A DNA stretch of 41,083 bases from Lysobacter sp. Root76 (lineage in GTDB: Bacteria; Pseudomonadota; Gammaproteobacteria; Xanthomonadales; Xanthomonadaceae): the NCBI RefSeq assembly GCF_001428685.1, contig NZ_LMIK01000009.1:101752-142834 (forward strand), written 5' to 3'. The translations under genes were made by a program, and so were the position numbers. Shown piece by piece: positions 8,957 to 16,929 of the stretch. A model generated the notes under the pieces. That model saw only the letters and a list, made by a program, of their open reading frames with translations. It made no database searches and was not told the origin of the DNA. Numbering within the stretch: the stretch's first letter is position 1; each line of letters starts with the position of its first letter.

Positions 8957-8972
8957 TGTGACTTAGCTCACA
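8957..8972. promoter_or_regulatory. Perfect Clp/CRP consensus palindrome at the predicted pga start site
   Basis: TGTGACTTAGCTCACA is an exact TGTGA-N6-TCACA site. It covers the predicted +1 of the sigma-54 promoter, a position expected to repress rather than activate. In xanthomonads Clp is known to lose DNA binding when it binds c-di-GMP, so such a site would give c-di-GMP-relieved repression. The same bases also form one arm of the RNA fold described for the leader, so the two readings need separating. Confidence 0.7.
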
Positions 8973-9018
8973 TTTTTTGAGCCACTACCCGGGGGCCGCT
9001 CGCCCCCGCTAGGTCACA
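8957..9018 (+). ncRNA. Structured three-way-junction leader of the pga mRNA
   Basis: The first bases of the predicted transcript, UGUGACUUAGC (8957-8967), pair with GCUAGGUCACA (9008-9018) over up to 11 base pairs with one G-U. Inside, CUCA (8967-8970) pairs with UGAG (8978-8981) around CAUUUUU. CGGGGGC (8990-8996) pairs with GCCCCCG (9002-9008) around CGCUC. An 8-base single strand, CCACUACC, joins the two hairpins. That gives a compact three-way junction beginning at +1. It does not match conserved cores of c-di-GMP-I, purine or hammerhead RNAs that I know. Whether it senses a ligand, protects the 5' end, or simply reflects the Clp site is open. Confidence 0.5.
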
Positions 9019-9020
9019 CG

Positions 9021-9035
9021 GGATACGGACTATCC
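9021..9035 (+). promoter_or_regulatory. RsmA/CsrA-like GGA hairpin over the pgaA ribosome site
   Basis: GGATA (9021-9025) and TATCC (9031-9035) form a perfect 5-bp stem around the loop CGGAC, so a GGA is displayed in the loop. The stem ends directly against the pgaA ATG at 9036. The loop GGA is also the only Shine-Dalgarno-like sequence. This is the geometry RsmA/CsrA binds (GGA in a short hairpin loop at the ribosome site). CsrA is known to repress pgaABCD translation in E. coli through leader GGA sites. Confidence 0.65.
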
Positions 9036-11096
9036 ATGCAGGCTTTCCATCCACTTTCGCTGTCCCTGGCTTTGGCATTGGCCGGTGGAACTTTCCCCGT
9101 CGCGTCAGTAGCTGCCGCTGCGAGTCAGGCCGCGGCCGCGATTCCCTACGTCCGCATCGAACAGTTGCGCGCAGACCGCGACTGGCTGGGCGCGCTGTCC
9201 CTGATCGAGCGGCACCTCGCCACGCAGCCCGCCGACGCGCGCCTGTACCGCCTGCGCGTGCTGACCCTGGCCGACATCGGCGCCCGCGACCGCGCGCGCA
9301 AGCTGTACCTGGCCCGCCCCGAAGTGTTCGGCGCCGAAGAAGCCGCCAGCCTCGACGCCGCCGGCCTGGCCCGGCGCATCGTCTGGAGCAAGCTCTATGC
9401 GGTCGACGAAGCCACTCGCCTGGAAGAAGCGCGTGCCGCCGAGGCCGCGATCGAGGCCTACCGCGCCCAACTCGCGCGCAGCGGCACGCCGGAACCGGCC
9501 AGCCTGGCCTACGACCGCCTGATCGTGCTCAACCGCCTCGGCCGCCATCAGGAAGTCGCCGACGACTACCTGCGCCTGGAAGCCGGCGGCCGTCCGGTGC
9601 CGGGCTATGCCCTGGGCGCGGTCGGCGATTCCCTGCTCGCGCTGCGCCGTCCGGACGAGGCCGCGCCGGTACTGGAACGTGCGATGCAGGCCGATCCCGA
9701 CGACCCCGACCTGCCGATCCAGCTCGGCTACGCCCAGTTGGAACGCGAACGCTACGACCTGGCCCTGCCGCTGCTGCGCGGGCTGGTCGAAGCGCGCACG
9801 CCCTGGCCGCGCGCGCCGGGCGCACGCCGCGGCTTCGAGAACTGGCAGCGCTACGACGCCGAAACCGACTACGCCATGGCCCGCGCCTTCGGCGAAGACC
9901 TGCCCGGCGTCCAGGCCATGATCGAACCGCTGGCCGCGATCGGTCCCAACAACGCCGACCTGCAGACCACGCTCGGCTCCATCTACAGGTTCCGCGGCTG
10001 GCAGGAGCGCGCGCTGGAACGTTTCTCGATTGCCAGCACCCTGGACGAACGCAACGTCGAAGCGCGCATCGGCCAGGTCGAAACCCTGTCCAGCCTGCAG
10101 CGCTACGAGCAGGCGCGACCGATCCACGACCAGCTGCTGGCGCGCTACCCGAACGAGCCGCACGTGCGCGCGATGGACAGCAACTGGGACATGCGCCGTG
10201 GCTGGCAGGCACGCGTCTACGCCGCCGGCGGACGCAACCGCGACGGCGGCGGCGCCTCGCCCTTGGGCAACCGCGACCGCGAGTACGGCGTCGAAGCGGC
10301 GACCCCGCTGATCGGCGACCGCTGGCGTCTGCTCGCGCGCAGCGGCCGGCGCTGGGCCGATTTCAAAGGTGCGCAACTCCAGGGCGGCCGCAGCGTCGCG
10401 CAACGCAACGAGCTCGGCCTGAGCTATGCCTACGATCGCTTCGACGCCAAGCTCCGCGTCGGCCGCGACCGCGACGATCTGGGCGGCACCGCCGTCGCCA
10501 TCGACGCCGGCTGGCGCATCGACGACCGCTTCGCGCTGCGCGCGCGCGTCAGCCGCAACGACGCCGCGGCCTCGCTGCAGGCCCGCGCCTCCGGCATCAC
10601 CGCCGACCTGTACGAGTTCGGCGCCGACTACCACCCCAGCGAACGCACCTCGCTGGCCGCCACCGCGCAGCACTGGCGCTACGACGACGGCAACGATCGC
10701 GACCAGCTGAGCCTGGCGCTCGACCAGCGCGTGCTCAGCCGCCCGCACCTGCTGATCGACGGCCTGGCCAGCATCGGCAGCGGCCGCGGCAGCCGCGACG
10801 ACGCGCCCTACTTCAATCCTTCGCGCGACGCCTCGGTCGAGTTCGGGGTCCGCTTCGATCACCTGACCTGGCGCCGCTACGACCGCCACTTCCGCCAGCG
10901 CCTGACCCTGTCTTCGGGCGCGTACTGGCAACAGGACTACGGCACGGCCTGGGTGCCGTCGCTGCGTTACGAACACGAGTGGCAGTTCGCCACGGGGCGG
11001 GTGCTGAGCTACGGCCTGAACTGGTCGCGCCCGGTCTACGACGGCCAGCGCGAACAGCGCCTGGGCTTCGACGCCGAATTCCGCTGGGGAGAATGA
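9036..11096 (+). CDS. pgaA: PNAG export outer-membrane protein PgaA
   Basis: A 686-residue protein with a signal peptide (hydrophobic to about residue 28, AAA-S). A TPR-rich periplasmic domain follows (about 40-390; for example GHQEVADDYLRLEAG-like and YPNEPHVRAMDSNWDMRRGW segments), then a C-terminal region of alternating aromatic/charged strands (about 395-686) typical of the PgaA beta-barrel. It passes poly-beta-1,6-N-acetylglucosamine across the outer membrane after deacetylation by PgaB. E. coli PgaA is longer (about 807 residues), so the TPR array may be shorter here. First gene of the operon; its ATG abuts the GGA hairpin at 9021-9035, and its TGA (11094-11096) is one base before the pgaB ATG. 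Identity rests on the fold pattern and on the unmistakable pgaB and pgaC that follow. Confidence 0.9.
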   Translation: MQAFHPLSLSLALALAGGTFPVASVAAAASQAAAAIPYVRIEQLRADRDWLGALSLIERHLATQPADARLYRLRVLTLADIGARDRARKLYLARPEVFGAEEAASLDAAGLARRIVWSKLYAVDEATRLEEARAAEAAIEAYRAQLARSGTPEPASLAYDRLIVLNRLGRHQEVADDYLRLEAGGRPVPGYALGAVGDSLLALRRPDEAAPVLERAMQADPDDPDLPIQLGYAQLERERYDLALPLLRGLVEARTPWPRAPGARRGFENWQRYDAETDYAMARAFGEDLPGVQAMIEPLAAIGPNNADLQTTLGSIYRFRGWQERALERFSIASTLDERNVEARIGQVETLSSLQRYEQARPIHDQLLARYPNEPHVRAMDSNWDMRRGWQARVYAAGGRNRDGGGASPLGNRDREYGVEAATPLIGDRWRLLARSGRRWADFKGAQLQGGRSVAQRNELGLSYAYDRFDAKLRVGRDRDDLGGTAVAIDAGWRIDDRFALRARVSRNDAAASLQARASGITADLYEFGADYHPSERTSLAATAQHWRYDDGNDRDQLSLALDQRVLSRPHLLIDGLASIGSGRGSRDDAPYFNPSRDASVEFGVRFDHLTWRRYDRHFRQRLTLSSGAYWQQDYGTAWVPSLRYEHEWQFATGRVLSYGLNWSRPVYDGQREQRLGFDAEFRWGE

Positions 11097-11097
11097 G

Positions 11098-12987
11098 ATG
11101 ACCCGTCCACACCGCCCCTCGCGACTGGTCCTGTTCGTGCTGGTGCTGTACGCGCTGGTGTTCTGCCTGCTGCTGCCGGTCGCCGCACAGGCCGCCGAAC
11201 CGCTGCTGGTGCTGAGCTATCACGATGTGCGCGACGACGTCGCGCGCAAGGGCGACGCCGACGCCTATGCCGTCAGCACCCAGAACTTCGCCGCCCACCT
11301 CGATTGGCTGTCCGGCCACGGCTACCACCCGGTCTCGCTGTCGCAGGTGATCGACGCCAACCGCGGCGGCGCCGCGCTGCCGTCCAAGCCGGTGCTGATC
11401 ACCTTCGACGACGGCCTGCGCAGCCTGTACACGCACGCCTTCCCGCTGCTGCGCGCGTACGACTACCCGGCCCTGGCCGCGGTGGTCACGCACTGGGTCG
11501 AACTGCCGGCCGGCGAGCGCGTGGACTACGGTCCGCGTCCGTTTACCGCCGACGACTTCGTGACCTGGGCGCAGCTGCGCGAGATGCAGGCCAGCGGCCT
11601 GATCGAAGTCGCCAGCCACAGCGACGACCTGCACCATGGCATCGTCTCCAACCCGCAGGGCAACTCGACCCCGGCCGCGGTCACCCGCCGCTACGACGCC
11701 GCCAGCGGCCGCTACGAAACCGAAGCCGAATACCTGGCCCGCATCCGCGCCGACCTGGAACGCAGCAAGTCGCGCCTGCAGCGCGAACTCGGCCGCGCCC
11801 CGCGCGCGGTGGTGTGGCCGTACGCGGCCTACAACCACGCCAGCAACGACATCGCCGATCAGCTCGGCATGAGCGCCTCCTTCGATCTGGAAGGCCGCAG
11901 CACGCCGATGCCCTCCGACCTGCACGGCATGGCGCGCCTGCTGGTGATGAACAACGCCACCGTCGGCGACCTGGCCTACCAGTTGCGCCACGACGAGGAT
12001 CGCACCGGCATGCGCGCGCTGCAGATCGACCTGGACTCGGTCTACGACGCCGACCCGGCCCAGACCGAGCGCAACCTCGACGCCCTGGTCGAACGGGTCA
12101 AGCAGATCGCGCCCAGTCATGTGTTCCTGCAGGCCTTCGCCGACCCGGACGGCAACGGTTCGGCCGACGCGCTGTACTTCCCCAACCACGCCCTGCCGAT
12201 GCGCGCCGACCTGTTCAACCGCGTCGCCTGGCAACTCAAGTCGCGTGCCGGCGTGGTCGTATACGCCTGGCTGCCGGTGCTGGGTTTCGAACTGCCCGAC
12301 CCCGCGCAACGCGCCGCGCTGGCGATCCCGGGCGCGCGCGCCGACGAGGTCTACCGCCTCGACTACACCCGGCCCGAAGTGCGGCGCCTGGTCGCCGGCA
12401 TCTACGCCGACCTGGCCGCCGGCGCCTACCTGGAAGGCCTGCTGTTCCACGACGACGCCTACCTGCGCGACACCGAGCTCCAGGGCAGCGCAGCGGTGGA
12501 GTCGCAGGCGCGCACCCAGGAGCTGATCGACTTCACCCTGGAACTCAAGCGCGCCGCCGAACGCTGGCGGCCCAAGCTCAAGACCGTGCGCAACCTGTAC
12601 GCGCGTCCGGTGCTGGAGCCGCGGAGCGAAGCCTGGTTCGCCCAGCGCCTGGACAGCTTCAACCGCGCCTACGACTACACCGCGCTGATGGCGATGCCGT
12701 GGATGGAAGGCAGCCGCGAACCCGAACCCTGGCTCGACCGCCTGGTCGTGGCCGCGCGCACGCACGACCCGCAGCTGACCCAGACCCTGTTCGAACTGCA
12801 GACCGTGGACTGGCGCACGCGCCGGCCGATCCCGGCCGAGCGCTTGCAGGCCCAGGTGCGGCGCCTGCTCGCCCAGGGCGTACGCCACGTCGGCTGGTAC
12901 CCGGACGATTTCGTCGCCGACCGCCCCGCCACCGCCGATGCGCGCGCCGCGATCTCCGCGCGCTCGTTCCCCTATCTGGAAAAGTGA
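11098..12987 (+). CDS. pgaB: PNAG N-deacetylase PgaB
   Basis: A 629-residue, two-domain enzyme. The N-terminal NodB/CE4 polysaccharide deacetylase domain carries ITFDDG (D104, D105) and SHSDDLHHG (H174, H179). The spacing equals that of the metal-binding Asp and two His of E. coli PgaB. The C-terminal half (about 310-625, MRALQIDLDSVYDADP onward) matches the PgaB glycoside-hydrolase-like domain that binds or cleaves partly deacetylated PNAG. It acts in the periplasm; partial deacetylation is needed for export through PgaA. Unlike E. coli PgaB there is no lipobox: the hydrophobic segment (10-30) ends VAAQA-AEP, an ordinary signal peptidase I site, so this form may be soluble or anchored by an uncleaved helix. 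One base separates it from pgaA. Confidence 0.95.
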   Translation: MTRPHRPSRLVLFVLVLYALVFCLLLPVAAQAAEPLLVLSYHDVRDDVARKGDADAYAVSTQNFAAHLDWLSGHGYHPVSLSQVIDANRGGAALPSKPVLITFDDGLRSLYTHAFPLLRAYDYPALAAVVTHWVELPAGERVDYGPRPFTADDFVTWAQLREMQASGLIEVASHSDDLHHGIVSNPQGNSTPAAVTRRYDAASGRYETEAEYLARIRADLERSKSRLQRELGRAPRAVVWPYAAYNHASNDIADQLGMSASFDLEGRSTPMPSDLHGMARLLVMNNATVGDLAYQLRHDEDRTGMRALQIDLDSVYDADPAQTERNLDALVERVKQIAPSHVFLQAFADPDGNGSADALYFPNHALPMRADLFNRVAWQLKSRAGVVVYAWLPVLGFELPDPAQRAALAIPGARADEVYRLDYTRPEVRRLVAGIYADLAAGAYLEGLLFHDDAYLRDTELQGSAAVESQARTQELIDFTLELKRAAERWRPKLKTVRNLYARPVLEPRSEAWFAQRLDSFNRAYDYTALMAMPWMEGSREPEPWLDRLVVAARTHDPQLTQTLFELQTVDWRTRRPIPAERLQAQVRRLLAQGVRHVGWYPDDFVADRPATADARAAISARSFPYLEK

Positions 12988-12997
12988 GGAGATGGTC

Positions 12998-14245
12998 ATG
13001 CAACGTTTCCTCACCCTGCTGTTCGAGTTCGCGTTCTTCTACCCGATCGTGATGTCGTTCTTCTGGATCTCCGGCGGGCTCTACTACTACCTGCGCCGCG
13101 AACGCCACGCGCGCCCGCGCACCGATCCGCCGCCGCTGGCGCACAGCCCACCGGTGTCGATCCTGATCCCGTGCCACAACGAAGGCGACAACGTCCAGGA
13201 AACCATCGCCGCGGCGATGGCGCAGCGCTATCCGGATTTCGAAGTCATCGCCATCAACGACGGCAGCAGCGACGACACCGCCGAGAAGCTCAACATCCTG
13301 GCCCAGCAGTACCAGCGTCTGCGCGTGATCCACCTCGACCGCAACCTGGGCAAGGCCAACGCGATGCGCATGGGCGCGCTGGCCGCGCGTTCGGAATACC
13401 TGGTCTGCATCGACGGCGACGCCCTGCTCGACGAGTACGCCACCCATTGGATGGTCTGGCACCTGTCCTCGGGCCAGCGCGTCGGCGCGGTCACCGGCAA
13501 CCCGCGCATCCGCAACCGCTCGACCCTGCTCGGGCGCCTGCAGGTCGGCGAGTTCTCCTCGATCATCGGCATGATCAAGCGCGCCCAGCGCGTCTACGGA
13601 CGTTTGTTCACCGTGTCCGGGGTGATCTGCGCGTTCCGCCGCACCGCCCTGCACCGGATCGGCTACTGGGCCGACAACATGGTGACCGAGGACATCGACA
13701 TCAGCTGGCGCCTGCAGATGGACCATTGGGACATCCGCTACGAGCCCAACGCGCTGTGCTTCATCCTGATGCCGGAAACGCTCAAGGGCCTGTGGCGCCA
13801 GCGTCTGCGCTGGGCGCAGGGCGGCGTCGAGGTGCTGCTGCGGCATAGCCGCGATCTGCTGCTTTGGCGCAAGCGCCGCATGTGGGCGGTGATGGCCGAA
13901 TACCTGTTCAGCGTGGTCTGGGCCTACACCATGGCCTTGATCATGCTGCTGTGGCTGGTCGGCCTGGCCGTACCGCTGCCGCCGGAGCTGTACATCCGCA
14001 GTCTGCTGCCCTCGTGGCACGGCATGATCCTGGCGATGGTCTGCCTGCTGCAGTTCGCCGCCAGCATCGTGATCGACCGCCGCTACGAGACCGGCGTCGG
14101 CCGCAACTACTACTGGATGATCTGGTACCCGATGGCGTACTGGTTGTTGAGTTTCCTGACCACGGTCACCGCCGTGCCCAAAGCGCTGCTCAAGCGCCGC
14201 GACACCCGCGCGACCTGGGTCAGTCCTGACAGGGGAATCCGATGA
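12998..14245 (+). CDS. pgaC: PNAG synthase glycosyltransferase PgaC
   Basis: A 415-residue inner-membrane family 2 glycosyltransferase. The ATG at 12998 has AGGAG six bases upstream; the ATG at 12992 abuts that site and is unlikely. N-terminal transmembrane helix at about 8-31. Catalytic core: VSILIPCHNEGDNV (53-66), nucleotide-binding INDGSSDD, DGD (139-141), TED (230-232, catalytic base region) and QRLRW (268-272), all as in processive hexosaminyl transferases. Two to four C-terminal helices follow. It polymerises UDP-GlcNAc into beta-1,6 PNAG together with PgaD and, in E. coli, is activated by c-di-GMP binding at the PgaC-PgaD interface. Ten bases follow the pgaB stop; its TGA overlaps the pgaD ATG, implying coupled translation. 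Confidence 0.96.
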   Translation: MQRFLTLLFEFAFFYPIVMSFFWISGGLYYYLRRERHARPRTDPPPLAHSPPVSILIPCHNEGDNVQETIAAAMAQRYPDFEVIAINDGSSDDTAEKLNILAQQYQRLRVIHLDRNLGKANAMRMGALAARSEYLVCIDGDALLDEYATHWMVWHLSSGQRVGAVTGNPRIRNRSTLLGRLQVGEFSSIIGMIKRAQRVYGRLFTVSGVICAFRRTALHRIGYWADNMVTEDIDISWRLQMDHWDIRYEPNALCFILMPETLKGLWRQRLRWAQGGVEVLLRHSRDLLLWRKRRMWAVMAEYLFSVVWAYTMALIMLLWLVGLAVPLPPELYIRSLLPSWHGMILAMVCLLQFAASIVIDRRYETGVGRNYYWMIWYPMAYWLLSFLTTVTAVPKALLKRRDTRATWVSPDRGIR

Positions 14246-14760
14246 GCACCACCGACCTGAGCCTCAAGACGGCCCGCCTGAACGCGGCCCGATTCGATTC
14301 GCGCCTGATCCAGAAGCGGCGCGCGCAACCGCGCCTGCGCCGCACCGCCTGGGGTTTCGTGACCGCGGTGTTCTGGGGCATGTACGTGTACCTGTGGATG
14401 CCGGTGATCACCCTGGTGCTGTGGCTGCTCGGCATACGCAACGCCTACTTCGAGCTGTACCTGCGCGAGCACCGGGTCGAACCCTTCCTGCTGATCGCCC
14501 TGCCCAGCATGGCGGTGTGCGCGGCGACGCTGCTGATCGTGTGGGCCGAGTACAACCGCTGGCGCTTCGCCGGCAAGGACCGCCGCGGCGCCCCGGCCAG
14601 CGCCTCGCTGGACGAGATCGCGCTGGCGCTGGGCGCGAACGCCGAACTCGGCGCCGCGATCAACGCCGGCCGCGTGATGGTGCTGAACATGGACGGGCAC
14701 GCGATCCCGCGTGCGGTCCGCAACGTCGCCCTTCCAGACGTTTCGGCAGCACCCGTCTGA
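14242..14760 (+). CDS. pgaD: PNAG synthesis auxiliary protein PgaD
   Basis: A 172-residue small membrane protein with two helices (about 35-65, WGFVTAVFWGMYVYLWMPV onward, and about 90-112) and a cytoplasmic C-terminus of about 60 residues. Size, topology and position as fourth gene overlapping pgaC by ATGA identify it as PgaD, although this family is poorly conserved in sequence. In E. coli PgaD forms the c-di-GMP receptor interface with PgaC. The C-terminal stretch is longer than strictly needed for that role. Confidence 0.85.
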   Translation: MSTTDLSLKTARLNAARFDSRLIQKRRAQPRLRRTAWGFVTAVFWGMYVYLWMPVITLVLWLLGIRNAYFELYLREHRVEPFLLIALPSMAVCAATLLIVWAEYNRWRFAGKDRRGAPASASLDEIALALGANAELGAAINAGRVMVLNMDGHAIPRAVRNVALPDVSAAPV

Positions 14761-14765
14761 GTCTT

Positions 14766-14849
14766 GCAGGAGCGGCGCGCGTCGCGCCCGCGCGACGGCC
14801 CGTGACGTCAGCGCGCGGCCGCGATACGCGCCGCTCCTGCGGATTTTTT
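14766..14849 (+). terminator. REP-like palindrome acting as pga operon terminator
   Basis: Six bases after pgaD, GCAGGAGCGGCGCG (14766-14779) is perfectly repeated in inverse at 14827-14840, enclosing GC-rich DNA that folds further. A six-T run (14844-14849) follows. The arm GGAGCGGC is the signature of extragenic palindromes that I recall as common in xanthomonads, so this looks like a REP element serving as terminator or mRNA-stabilising end. Confidence 0.7.
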
Positions 14850-15058
14850 CCCGGCCCCTGCGCGACCGTCGCATCGGCGCCGTGCGCCTCCGGACCGATC
14901 CTGTTCAAGGATGCGAAGACAGGCCTCGGCAGCGGTGGGCAAGGGTCGGTTTTTTACGATCGCTGGCCGCTGATGGAAAAAAAGAATTCGTCGGCTCCTT
15001 GTTCCGTTGGCCGATGGAGTTCGGGCGATTCCCGATGGTTCGTACGCGCTCGTGCCGC

Positions 15059-16060
15059 TCACTTCACCTTGACGACCACCTTGCCTTTGACCCGCCCCGT
15101 CGCGAGGTAATCCATCGCCTCATTGGTGGCCTGGAACGGGAAGACCCGATCCACGATCGGGCGGACGATGCCGGATTCGATCAGCGAGCTGATCTTGCCC
15201 AGTTGCTCGCCGTTCGCCCGCATGAAGACGAACGAATAGCCGACGCCGTGCCGCCTGGCTTTGCTGCGGATGCCGAAGCTCAGCAGGCGCATGACCTGGC
15301 GCAGGAACCCGTTCAGGCCGGCTTCCCTGGCGAACGCGACATCGGGCGGGCCGGAGATGGAAATGAGCATGCCTCCTGGCTTCAGCACCTTGAGCGACTG
15401 CTCCAGCGTGTCCTTGCCCAGACTGTTCAGGACCACGTCGTAGCCGCTCAGGACCTTCGTGTAGTCCTCTTTCCTGTAGTCGACGACGACGTCCGCACCG
15501 AGGCTTTTGACCCAGTCGACGTTCTCCGTGCTGGTGGTCGTCGCCACCGTCGCGCCGAGGTGCTTGGCCAACTGGATCGCGAACGTGCCGACCCCGCCGG
15601 AACCGGCGTGGATCAGGACCTTCTGCCCCGGCTTCAGCTCGGCGCGATCGACCAGCACCTGCCACGCGGTCAGGCCCACCAGCGGGATCGAGGCGGCCGC
15701 TTCCATGCTGAGGTTGGTGGGCTTCAACGCCAGGTCGGCTTCGTCGATGGCGATGAATTCCGCGAGCGTCCCGATCCGGTCCTGGCTCGGCCGCGCATAC
15801 ACCTCGTCGCCGGGCTTGAAGCCGCGAACCTTCGACCCGACCCGGACCACGACGCCGGCAACGTCGTTGCCCAGAATCAGCGGCAAGCGATACGACAGGA
15901 TGAACTTGAACTCGCCGTCCCGGATCTTGGCGTCCAACTGGTTCAAACTAGCCGCGTGCACGGCGACCAGAACATCCCGGTCGCGCACTTCCGGCTCCGG
16001 CATGTCGCCCAGGCGCAACGCGGCTTGCTTCTTGTAGCGATCGAGGATGTAGGCCTTCAT
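15059..16060 (-). CDS. NADP-dependent MDR-family oxidoreductase (quinone oxidoreductase-like)
   Basis: A 333-residue medium-chain dehydrogenase/reductase. The N-terminal GroES-like domain (MKAYILDRY...VLVAVHAASLNQLDAKIRDG) lacks the zinc ligands of alcohol dehydrogenases. The Rossmann domain has AGSGGVGTFAIQLAKHLGA (about 152-170) and the segment VLNSLGKDTLEQSLKVLKPGG. The family reduces quinones, enones or enals with NAD(P)H. It is the last gene of a tight three-gene operon: its ATG (16060) overlaps the stop of the upstream SDR (16057). Likely controlled by the TetR palindrome at 17715-17732. Substrate unknown. Confidence 0.9.
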   Translation of the reverse strand: MKAYILDRYKKQAALRLGDMPEPEVRDRDVLVAVHAASLNQLDAKIRDGEFKFILSYRLPLILGNDVAGVVVRVGSKVRGFKPGDEVYARPSQDRIGTLAEFIAIDEADLALKPTNLSMEAAASIPLVGLTAWQVLVDRAELKPGQKVLIHAGSGGVGTFAIQLAKHLGATVATTTSTENVDWVKSLGADVVVDYRKEDYTKVLSGYDVVLNSLGKDTLEQSLKVLKPGGMLISISGPPDVAFAREAGLNGFLRQVMRLLSFGIRSKARRHGVGYSFVFMRANGEQLGKISSLIESGIVRPIVDRVFPFQATNEAMDYLATGRVKGKVVVKVK

Positions 16061-16929
16061 GAGGCTTTCTCCGATGTCCGCTGGTGCGGCGAGTCAGCCG
16101 TGCTGGATGCGGCAACCGTGGCAAGCCGCAGGTTTTTCCTGATCCCGTCGTCCACGATGGCAGCGGGCGCGAATCGCCTGAGCCACTGCAGACGGCTCGC
16201 GCGAGCACCGGCGGGGTAGCGGAGTTTGGGCTTCGTGGCGACGGCGGCCTTGAGCACCGTGTCCGCCACGATGCCCGGCTGATCGGCGGTCTCGATCAGC
16301 TCCCTGAGCCTGGCGCCGACGGCAGCGCGCACCTCGCGGTACGTATCGAGCTTCGCGTCGGGCTCCAGCAGGTTGGCCTCGAACTGGGTGTTCGTGTTTG
16401 CCGGTTCGATGATCGAGACCCGGATGCCATGGTTGCGCAGCTCGTGGTCCAGCGATTCGGAATAGCCCTCTACCGCGTGCTTCGTCGCGGCATAGAGCGC
16501 CATGTACGGCATCGGCAGGAAGCCGAATATCGAACCGATGTTGATTATGCGGCCGCTGCCGTTGCGGCGCATGTGCGGTACGACGGCGCGGGTCATGCGC
16601 ACGATGCCGAAGAAGTTCGTATCGAAGATGGAACGGGCCTGGTCGATCGAGCTTTCTTCCGCCCCGGCCGGCGCCACGCTGAAGCCGGCGTTGTTCACCA
16701 GCAGGTCGATGCGGCCTTCCAGGCGGATCAGCTGGCTGACGGCGGCCTCGACGGATTCGTCGCTGGTCACGTCGAGCGGAAGCATGCGGAACGCTTGCTG
16801 GCCCGCCTGCGCGCCGCGCCTGCTGGTGCCGTAGACCGTATAGCCGGCTTTCGCCAGCCGCTCCGCAGTGGCCAGGCCGATGCCCGACGAGGCGCCGGTG
16901 ACGAGCGCGACCGATCTTTTGGTGTTCAT
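16057..16929 (-). CDS. Short-chain dehydrogenase/reductase (SDR)
   Basis: A 290-residue classical SDR. It has cofactor motif TGASSGIG (about 12-19), NNAG (about 83), catalytic Ser in NIGSIFG and YAATK (about 151-155), so all catalytic residues are present. The C-terminal part is about 40 residues longer than a minimal SDR and ends in a Thr/Ala/Ser-rich tail. Its stop overlaps the start of the MDR gene and its start (16929) overlaps the stop of the preceding SDR (16926). The three products are therefore probably made in fixed ratio. Substrate unknown. Confidence 0.9.
   Translation of the reverse strand: MNTKRSVALVTGASSGIGLATAERLAKAGYTVYGTSRRGAQAGQQAFRMLPLDVTSDESVEAAVSQLIRLEGRIDLLVNNAGFSVAPAGAEESSIDQARSIFDTNFFGIVRMTRAVVPHMRRNGSGRIINIGSIFGFLPMPYMALYAATKHAVEGYSESLDHELRNHGIRVSIIEPANTNTQFEANLLEPDAKLDTYREVRAAVGARLRELIETADQPGIVADTVLKAAVATKPKLRYPAGARASRLQWLRRFAPAAIVDDGIRKNLRLATVAASSTADSPHQRTSEKAS

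Noticed and set aside
8957..9018. Leader RNA as a hammerhead ribozyme or GEMM (c-di-GMP) riboswitch
   Set aside because: The three-way shape fits, but the conserved hammerhead core (CUGANGA, GAAA) and the GEMM consensus bases are absent.
9105..13014. Large minus-strand frames (over 600 codons) opposite pgaA and pgaB
   Set aside because: Antisense shadows of highly GC3-biased genes; the plus-strand products carry complete family motifs.
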